Of a stretch of DNA of 45,086 nucleotides, positions 40,201 through 45,086 are shown in pieces. Within the stretch, counting starts at the first letter, position 1. The number at the start of each line of letters is the position of its first letter. The notes under the pieces were generated by a model. The model searched no databases. It saw only the letters and a list, made by a program, of their open reading frames with translations, and was not told the DNA's origin. This stretch comes from Cryobacterium cryoconiti. GTDB lineage: Bacteria; Actinomycetota; Actinomycetes; Actinomycetales; Microbacteriaceae. The stretch covers positions 1 to 45,086 of the forward strand of contig NZ_SOHA01000025.1 in NCBI RefSeq assembly GCF_004403065.1, read 5' to 3'. Made by a program: the position numbers and the translations under genes.

Positions 40201-42572
40201 CTGACGGAGTCGTCGACGGCCACCGGGGGCTGGTGCTTCACGAGCGGCGGCACGGGAACGACGGTGACGCCGGCCGTCGAGGTGGCCTGCCCGTCACTGA
40301 TCGTGTAGGTGAACTGCACCTGCTCGGTGAGGGCCGCACCGGCCGTGACCCGCAGAACGGTGTTGGCCAGGATTTCGACGGAGACCAGGTCCTGGGCACC
40401 CTCGGTGTCCACGGACTGGACCGCCAGAACCCGGCCGCTGGGCGAGACGTCATTGTTCAGCACCGGCAGGGACAGCGGTTCGCCGGCGCGCAGGTAGGCG
40501 GTGTCCTTGACCGCGATCGGCGGCAACAGCTCGATCGGGTTCTCCTTCACGTCCACCCGGATGAGGCCGACGCTCGACGCGGCCCCGGAGCCGAGACTGT
40601 AGGTGAAGACGTAGCTGCCGGCGGCGGGAGCGGACACGGCCACGGTGCCGCGGTCGAGGTTGACGACCGCGGAGACGGTGTCGGGCACGTCGTTGAGCCC
40701 GATCAGGGCTAACGGCTCGCCGGACGGGGACACGTCGTTGGCGAGCGGCTCGACGAGGACCGTCTCGCCGACGAAGGCGGTGGCGAAGTCCGGCGTGCCG
40801 ACGGGGTTGAGGCTGCCGGCGGCCTTCACATCCACCGTGAGCACGCCCGTCGCGGTGAGGGTGCCGTCCGACACGACGAACTGCACCTCCTTGACGCCGA
40901 GTTCGGCGGTGCGGCTCTCGAAGGTGATGAACCCCTCCGGGCCGAAGCGCACCCCGTCGCCGGTGGTGGGCGACGCGGACACGAGGTAGATGTCGTCGCC
41001 GTCGGGGTCGATCCAGTCGCTCAGCACGTTGTAGCTGACAAGCTGGCCCTGCTCGACCGACACGGCTCCGACACGGTGCGAGACCGGAGCCTCGTTGAGT
41101 TCGAACGGTCGGAGGGTGAGGTTGACGCTGGCCTCGGCGACGGCTCCGCGTCCGTCGGCGACCGTGTAGCGGAAGCTGACGGTTCCCGCGAGTCCGGGTG
41201 TCGGCGTGAACTGCAGCGCCCGCCCGCCGTCGATGTAGTCCAGGCTCCCCTGCGAGTCGGAGAAACCGTTGGTGTTGACCACCGTCAGCACGTCGCCGTC
41301 CGGGTCGGTGTCGTTCTCGAGCACGGAGAGCACCGTGGTCTTGCCGGGGCGCACCCCGTAGGTGTCGTCGTTCGCGACGGGTGCCCGGTTCTGCGGGGTG
41401 CGTTCGGCGAGGGTGTCCTCGAAGGACTGCTGCGAGGCCTTTTCATCGCCCTCCTCGGAATCCTCCTCCTGCGGCGGGGTCACCTCGTCCCAGTTCTCGA
41501 CCAGGCGCATATTGGCGTCGACGAGCCACACGTTCCCGTTGGAGAGGTTGTTGAGGGCGATCACGTTCCGGTTCACCCGGAATTCCAGCGTCGAGCCCTG
41601 CGTCGGCTGGACGATGGTCTGGATGTTCGGCTTCTTGTCGGTGCAGGCCGCCAGGTACGCCTGGGCGCCGGCCCAGGCCCCGTGGGCGCATCCGTTCAGC
41701 CAGACCGGCGCCGACACGTCCTTCGGATCGGTCAGGGCGGTGTCGATGCCCGCCGGGATCTCCACGGTGTCCCCGCCGTCGAGGGGAACCTGGAGCAGGG
41801 AATCTCCCGTGGCGAGCACGGCGAACGCGTTCTCGGCACCGTTCTGCTGCAGTTTCAGCGCCGGGACCGGAAGCTCGATGGTGGCTCCGCCGCCGACGAT
41901 GAGCCGGTCCTTCTTGGTGTCGAGAACGACGGGCGTCTCACCGACCGCAGCGATCTGGTGCGCACTCAGGGCGGGCAGGTCGCTTCGCTGCGGCTCGCTG
42001 CCCGGCTCCTCGATCGTGACGAGCTTTTTCTTCGCCGGCGATGTGGCGAACACGGCACCGTTCGGGGACACCGCCACGTGGCCGCCCTTGCCGAGCTTGA
42101 CGACCGGATCCGTCGTCTTCGGGTCGAAGTTCAGGTCCTGGGCGGCGTTGATCACCCAGACCTCGCCGCCCGCGGGCGACATGACCGCGATGGTGTCGCC
42201 ACCGTAGGCAACCTCGGATCCCACCGGCAGGTCGACGCGCTGGCCGAGGGTGGTGAAGGCCGGGTCGATCCGTTCGAGGGAACCGACGCTCTGGTCGTAG
42301 AGGAAGACGTCATCGCCGTCCTGCAGCACGTCGAAGGCGTTCGAGGCGGTGTTCACCGAGCCGTTGAGCTCTTCGATCTGGCGGTTGAGACGGCCGGCGA
42401 GCAGCTGTTTCCCGTTCGTCACCCAGACGTCCGTGGCGACCAGGTCGACGTCGGTGACCGGGAATCCCTGGTGCAGCACCGCGAAGGTGACCGGCACGCC
42501 GGCCAGGACCACCATCGCCATCACGGAGGCCGAAGCCTTGCGGGCGCGAAGCCACGAGCTGAAGGTGCCCAC
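37251..42572 (-). CDS. Giant membrane-anchored surface protein with about eleven Ig-like repeats and two FN3 domains
   Basis: 1,773 residues. A short basic N-terminus and one hydrophobic helix (about 16-35, SVMAMVVLAGVPVTFAVLH) act as a signal anchor. Residues 40-385 look like a beta-propeller-type domain. From about 393 to 1485 there are about eleven cadherin/Ig-like repeats at near-regular 94-105-residue spacing, many starting like PVAVDDSVSVRAGDIVSVPV and carrying NDxDPDGD loops that may bind calcium. Two FN3 domains follow (about 1488-1575 and 1578-1668), then a seven-Pro linker and a 95-residue terminal domain bracketed by two Cys. The start is GTG with AAGGGG 6 bases upstream. Probable long extracellular rod; ligand unknown. 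Confidence 0.88.
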   Translation of the reverse strand: MGTFSSWLRARKASASVMAMVVLAGVPVTFAVLHQGFPVTDVDLVATDVWVTNGKQLLAGRLNRQIEELNGSVNTASNAFDVLQDGDDVFLYDQSVGSLERIDPAFTTLGQRVDLPVGSEVAYGGDTIAVMSPAGGEVWVINAAQDLNFDPKTTDPVVKLGKGGHVAVSPNGAVFATSPAKKKLVTIEEPGSEPQRSDLPALSAHQIAAVGETPVVLDTKKDRLIVGGGATIELPVPALKLQQNGAENAFAVLATGDSLLQVPLDGGDTVEIPAGIDTALTDPKDVSAPVWLNGCAHGAWAGAQAYLAACTDKKPNIQTIVQPTQGSTLEFRVNRNVIALNNLSNGNVWLVDANMRLVENWDEVTPPQEEDSEEGDEKASQQSFEDTLAERTPQNRAPVANDDTYGVRPGKTTVLSVLENDTDPDGDVLTVVNTNGFSDSQGSLDYIDGGRALQFTPTPGLAGTVSFRYTVADGRGAVAEASVNLTLRPFELNEAPVSHRVGAVSVEQGQLVSYNVLSDWIDPDGDDIYLVSASPTTGDGVRFGPEGFITFESRTAELGVKEVQFVVSDGTLTATGVLTVDVKAAGSLNPVGTPDFATAFVGETVLVEPLANDVSPSGEPLALIGLNDVPDTVSAVVNLDRGTVAVSAPAAGSYVFTYSLGSGAASSVGLIRVDVKENPIELLPPIAVKDTAYLRAGEPLSLPVLNNDVSPSGRVLAVQSVDTEGAQDLVSVEILANTVLRVTAGAALTEQVQFTYTISDGQATSTAGVTVVPVPPLVKHQPPVAVDDSVSVRAGDIVSVPVLDNDFHPDSATMTLSPDLVDTDKAGGLAFVTGKQVRFQAPKEPGSYSVGYAITDPYLETATAIVRFTVIGPDKANNQAPTPLPLTVRTFADSSIKVLVPLDGIDPDGDSVYLTNVTTPPGLGRITKQGSDYFYYQAYPGTAGTDTFTYEVADTYGTKALGTVRIGVIPRPVALLPPNAVDDAIEIKPGRTGSVPVLLNDSDPNGYKPSLSEKLPEVADGLTATVNGSRIIIDAPDVEGTYTVRYEITNGHGGAATAFVQVKVTADAKAQYPSAIDHIIEPKDVLTAATVDVKVRDRAENPSGLIEDLVISLEGPNAASGTILPNGTVKVTPTNVRQAIAYRLTNDVDKLSATAFIIVPAKPDAEEEKKPAAEQTFPPPFLKPLPEQLVRMNDSKTWNLADIVEVPSGRPATILSATATNANGSSPLLDPTTLGFSGATDYRGPASVTFVVTDGSSATDPDGNQATLTIPVTVGDPNSEDVAPTFTPPNVTIEAGETALAVNLRTSSGHPNPQIVEKLSYGALTGASAEVAATLNAGSLAVSAPLGVQPGTKVTLNFTVTYKEFTIPGSVNVTVVSSTRAKPQAVDDSGPNGKGIETQPSQSIPVPVLENDYNPYAQDGKPLTVIGATIEQQVGTATVSHTASGVTINTGSGATGTLTVVYRIQDATKDKARETQGRVTLVIRNTPDAPGKPSAVEGDGSASVTFNAPASNNSPITGYTIFWTGGGQENVGAAGTHSVTGLRNGTNYTFTVVARNAIGASGSSAGSNTVMPFGVPGAPASANLDAPGQGTGALSLTWSAPSSDGGRGVTGYNYRWIQGSNGTGSTNDGRSATATGAVNTPYQYEVQACNARGCSSGWTQSNVATPQPAPPPPPPPAARIELCRADQYSGSMYYFGARYFNIIPGSYKVTVLGDANFTTATIPTSLTQGTMQTYSWMDINGSFGTRAQYIQFVGPGGTYTSPTIAWKDATPCV

Positions 42573-42633
42573 CCGTTACCCCTTGCTCACTTGCACATCC
42601 CCCGAGCGGCCTCTAGAGCCTCTCCCCGAAGTT

Positions 42634-42639
42634 AAACTA
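42634..42639 (-). promoter_or_regulatory. Possible internal -10 box for the Ig/FN3 gene
   Basis: TAGTTT lies about 62 bases before the GTG start, just past a hairpin that follows the kinase gene. It could give the giant surface protein its own promoter inside the operon. No clear -35. Confidence 0.3.
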
Positions 42640-42652
42640 ACATGCCGGGCGT

Positions 42653-42669
42653 CCGGCGTGGCGCGCCGG
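42653..42669 (-). terminator. GC-rich hairpin after the kinase gene
   Basis: CCGGCG and CGCCGG pair around a 5-base loop, 5 bases after the kinase stop. There is no T-tract, so termination would be partial at best. It could reduce read-through from the FHA-kinase pair into the Ig/FN3 gene. Confidence 0.35.
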
Positions 42670-42674
42670 GCTGG

Positions 42675-44327
42675 TCAGCGGTCGCAAACTCGATTCGCCT
42701 CGGAAAGCTTGCCGTCTCTGCGCTGCAGGTAGACGTCGATGCAGACGCGTTCTCCCGGTGTGACCTGGTCCACGGCGATCGCCGCGGAGGGACTCAACTG
42801 GGGCTGGTTCGGCTCCTCGGCCCGTGCCCACCGGTACACATCGTCGTCCTGCGGGTCCGGGTTGACCACGGAGAAGGTCACGACTGTTCCATCGACGGAG
42901 GTGGCCGTTCCCTCGAGAGTCACCATGGGCACGCCCGCCACCACATCGGCATTGCCGGCGGGGCTGGTCGGTTTCGCGGTCGGCGCAAGTCCGGGGGTCG
43001 TGCTTCCCGTGACGAAGACCGCGGCCAGAACCGCGGCGACCAGAACGACGCCGGCGGCAGCGGAGACTCCGGCGATGAGTCCGCGGCGCCCGGCCCGCGG
43101 AGCGGTGTTCTCGGGTCCGGACTCAGGCTGGAGTGACACGACGGCGGCCGCCGTGGCAACGACAGCCGGGCGCCCCCGGAGCACGGTGGCTTCCGCGGGC
43201 GGCGCCGACGGCGCGGGCCCCGGCCGATGCTTCACGACAAAGGCCCCGCGGACCGGGTTACCCGCGGCATCGACGGCGGGTGCCGCCGCAGGCGGAACCG
43301 CGGGCCGGGCGGTCCGCGTCGGCTGCGCCGCGATCGTGACCACGGAGCGGGCGCGGGTCTCGTCCTCGCCGGCGCCGGCAGACTCCGACGGTTCGGTCTC
43401 GCTCAGGCGCGGTACTTCGATGGCCGTGGCCGAGTACCCGAGCTCGAGCTCGATGCGCTGCAGCGCCCGGGCGAAGTCGACGGCGCTGGAGTAGCGACTC
43501 GCGCGGTTGGTCGACATTCCCTTGGCCAGCACGGCGATCAGGGACGCGGGCAGATCATCCCGATTGATCGGTGTGATGACGCCGCGTTCGATCCGGCCGA
43601 TCAGGTCGAGCGTGCCGTTGGACCTCCCGCGGATCTCGAACGGGGTGAGGCCGGCGAGGAGAGTGTGGAGGGTGGCGGCCAGGGAGAACACGTCGCTGCG
43701 CACATCCGGCACCGGGGCGTCCTCGAACATCTCGGGCGGTGACCACGGCACGCTGAGGCCCACGTCCTGGGTCTCGTCGTCGCCGCCGGTGTGCCCGGCG
43801 GTGGAGCCGGCGGTGTGCTGCGGGTCGGACGGATCCAGGTCGAGGGTGGTCGAGATGCCGAAGTCGGTGAGTGCGGGCCCGCCGAAGTCGTTCGTCAGCA
43901 CGTTCGCGGGCTTGATGTCGCGGTGCAGAATCCCGGCCGTGTGCGCGGTGGCGACGGCGCCGGCCAGGCGCACCCCGATCCGTAGGGTGTCCTCCACCGA
44001 GAACGGCTTTTGCTTGTAGCGCTCCGACAGGCTCGGACCCGCGCAGTATTCCATGACCAGGAACGGGCGCCCGTCGCCCGCGACACCCGCATGGTAGATC
44101 GTCACGATCGACGGATGCGTGGACAGCTGCGCCATCAGATTCGCCTCATCGACGAAGCGGGCCCTGGTCGACTCGTTGAGCTGTTCGGTCAGCAGCACCT
44201 TGACGGCCACCCGTCGACGCGGCAGCTGCTGGTCGTAGAGGAAGACGTCGGAGAATCCGCCCGAGCCCAGCGTCGACACGAAGTCGTAGCCGGGCAGCTC
44301 CGGCGGCAGGGAGACGCCGCGACTCAT
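42675..44327 (-). CDS. Membrane Ser/Thr protein kinase without PASTA domains
   Basis: 550 residues. Kinase domain about 14-290: glycine loop GSGGFSDVF, Lys43 in VAVKVLL, catalytic HRDIKPANVL (Asp137) and DFG at 155-157. The activation segment is long and rich in Thr, Gly and His (SDPQHTAGSTAGHTGGDDET), ending in VPWSPPEM rather than the common APE form. A Pro/Ala-rich juxtamembrane region (about 300-412), one membrane helix (about 416-439) and a roughly 110-residue outer domain with Cys529 and Cys548 follow. The start shares ATGA with the FHA gene. Probably senses an envelope signal and phosphorylates the FHA protein or cassette B partners, which is inference. Confidence 0.92.
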   Translation of the reverse strand: MSRGVSLPPELPGYDFVSTLGSGGFSDVFLYDQQLPRRRVAVKVLLTEQLNESTRARFVDEANLMAQLSTHPSIVTIYHAGVAGDGRPFLVMEYCAGPSLSERYKQKPFSVEDTLRIGVRLAGAVATAHTAGILHRDIKPANVLTNDFGGPALTDFGISTTLDLDPSDPQHTAGSTAGHTGGDDETQDVGLSVPWSPPEMFEDAPVPDVRSDVFSLAATLHTLLAGLTPFEIRGRSNGTLDLIGRIERGVITPINRDDLPASLIAVLAKGMSTNRASRYSSAVDFARALQRIELELGYSATAIEVPRLSETEPSESAGAGEDETRARSVVTIAAQPTRTARPAVPPAAAPAVDAAGNPVRGAFVVKHRPGPAPSAPPAEATVLRGRPAVVATAAAVVSLQPESGPENTAPRAGRRGLIAGVSAAAGVVLVAAVLAAVFVTGSTTPGLAPTAKPTSPAGNADVVAGVPMVTLEGTATSVDGTVVTFSVVNPDPQDDDVYRWARAEEPNQPQLSPSAAIAVDQVTPGERVCIDVYLQRRDGKLSEANRVCDR

Positions 44328-45086
44328 CGCTGCTCACCCACCGTGAGGGTCACGCCGCCGCCCAGGTCGATCACGGTTCCCACCAGAACAGAGGCCGCTT
44401 CGCCTTTCCGCAGCTTCTGCGGCGGCCGACCGGGCAGCACGATGACGGTGCCGTTCCGGGAGAGCAGGTCGGTCACGACGACGGTGTCTCCCTCCACGGT
44501 GACGCGCACATGGTTGCGGGAGATGTCCTGGTCGGCTCCCCCGAGACTCACCAGGCGGGGCAGCTGGCCACCGGGAACCTGGCTCACGCTGGGCGCGCGG
44601 CCGATCACGACGGGCTGCTGACCGAGCGCTTCCCGGCCGCCGCCCGGCAGGAGCAGGAAAAGGGTGGACCCCGTGGGAGCGGCGACCACGGACGCGGGCC
44701 GCGCGGCTTCGGCCGCGTTCCGGAGGGTGCGGAGGTCCCCGCTCATGACCGTCAGCCCGTCATGGTGGTCGGAGTCCACCGGCTCGGGTGCTGCCCGGCG
44801 CTGCTTCCGCCCGACACTGACGACGGTCTGGTCGGTGAAGGGGTCGTCGCCCACGGTGTCGGCGCCGAAGCTGCCGCTTCCGAACGCCTCGGCGCTGAGG
44901 GTGTCGTCGCTGATCGGGTTCAGACCCGGGGCTTCCACCCGTGCCGGCGGCCTGCTCGGAAGCCCGGGAACGGGTCCGATCCGCGCCGGGGTCATGACGT
45001 CGGGCACGGCGGGCGCCGGAACGGCCTGCGCCGCGGTCGCGGGCACCGGAACGGCCGGCGCCGCGGCGGCCGGCGCCATCCGGGTC
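44324..45086 (-). CDS. FHA-domain protein (N-terminus outside window)
   Basis: At least 253 residues are in the window; the frame stays open past a Met at 45079 to the window edge, so the true start may be upstream. The N-terminal part seen is Pro/Ala/Val-rich with acidic patches (DDTLSAEAFGSGSFGADTVG) and several Thr, possible kinase targets. The C-terminal FHA fold has PVVIGRAPSVSQ (GR), DISRNHVRVTV (S/NH) and LLSRNGTVIV (NG), the phosphothreonine-binding signature. Its stop overlaps the kinase start as ATGA. Likely binds phosphothreonine on the kinase or a cassette B protein. Confidence 0.86.
   Translation of the reverse strand, partial: TRMAPAAAAPAVPVPATAAQAVPAPAVPDVMTPARIGPVPGLPSRPPARVEAPGLNPISDDTLSAEAFGSGSFGADTVGDDPFTDQTVVSVGRKQRRAAPEPVDSDHHDGLTVMSGDLRTLRNAAEAARPASVVAAPTGSTLFLLLPGGGREALGQQPVVIGRAPSVSQVPGGQLPRLVSLGGADQDISRNHVRVTVEGDTVVVTDLLSRNGTVIVLPGRPPQKLRKGEAASVLVGTVIDLGGGVTLTVGEQR

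Noticed and set aside
37239..42635. 961- and 519-codon + strand frames opposite the Ig/FN3 gene
   Set aside because: Arg/Gly/Val-rich shadows of a gene whose ~98-residue periodicity proves the minus-strand frame.

Overview
The window is GC-rich chromosomal DNA from a high-GC Gram-positive bacterium, most likely a member of the Microbacteriaceae (Cryobacterium/Leifsonia-like; the genus cannot be fixed from sequence alone). Pointers are the backbone order leuC-leuD-murA-plsC-gpsA-ddl-DUF3515-thiL-rsmD-recG-coaD-DUF177-rpmF-rnc-mutM-smc, a DUF222/HNH protein, intergenic GGTCGAG...TCGAGACC repeats, and several promoters whose -10 box sits 6-9 bases before the start codon (leaderless mRNAs). I see no tRNA, rRNA, insertion sequence, prophage or CRISPR array.

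Layout. (1) 1-5826, + strand: the tail of a sulfur-assimilation operon with an ABC importer of the sulfonate/nitrate/taurine type (lipoprotein, ATPase, permease), a fused siroheme synthase CysG, the ferredoxin reductase FprA and a seven-iron ferredoxin, all overlapping or within 2 bases. (2) 5981-6361: a cysteine-rich Csp-like copper-binding protein, behind a 19-bp inverted repeat. (3) 6397-15568: smc, a tandem-GNAT protein, a DUF222/HNH protein, mutM, rnc, rpmF and DUF177. The GNAT and HNH genes interrupt the usual mutM-smc neighbourhood. (4) 15580-20609: a moxR-DUF58-transglutaminase cassette (cassette A, catalytic Cys/His present) translationally coupled to coaD. (5) 21155-25837: recG, rsmD, thiL and a DUF3515 lipoprotein, with repeat-filled or hairpin-containing gaps. 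(6) 25941-32391, - strand: leuC-leuD-murA-plsC-gpsA-ddl as one tightly packed operon, preceded by a leucine-rich leader peptide overlapping a terminator-like hairpin. (7) 32590-45086, - strand: FHA protein, membrane Ser/Thr kinase, a 1,773-residue Ig/FN3 surface protein, MoxR ATPase, DUF58 protein and a second transglutaminase-like membrane protein (cassette B) in which all three catalytic positions are replaced.

How the parts work together. The first operon supplies siroheme and electrons for sulfite reduction plus uptake of a sulfur compound. The leu operon joins leucine synthesis to peptidoglycan (MurA, Ddl) and phospholipid (GpsA, PlsC) precursors and may be controlled by attenuation. Cassette B looks like a phospho-signalling envelope system: the FHA protein and kinase are probable signalling parts, the Ig/FN3 protein a long extracellular rod, and MoxR/DUF58/dead transglutaminase a chaperone-scaffold module. 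This kinase-linked module, and its pairing with a catalytically competent cassette A 12 kb away, is the best candidate for an incompletely described system.
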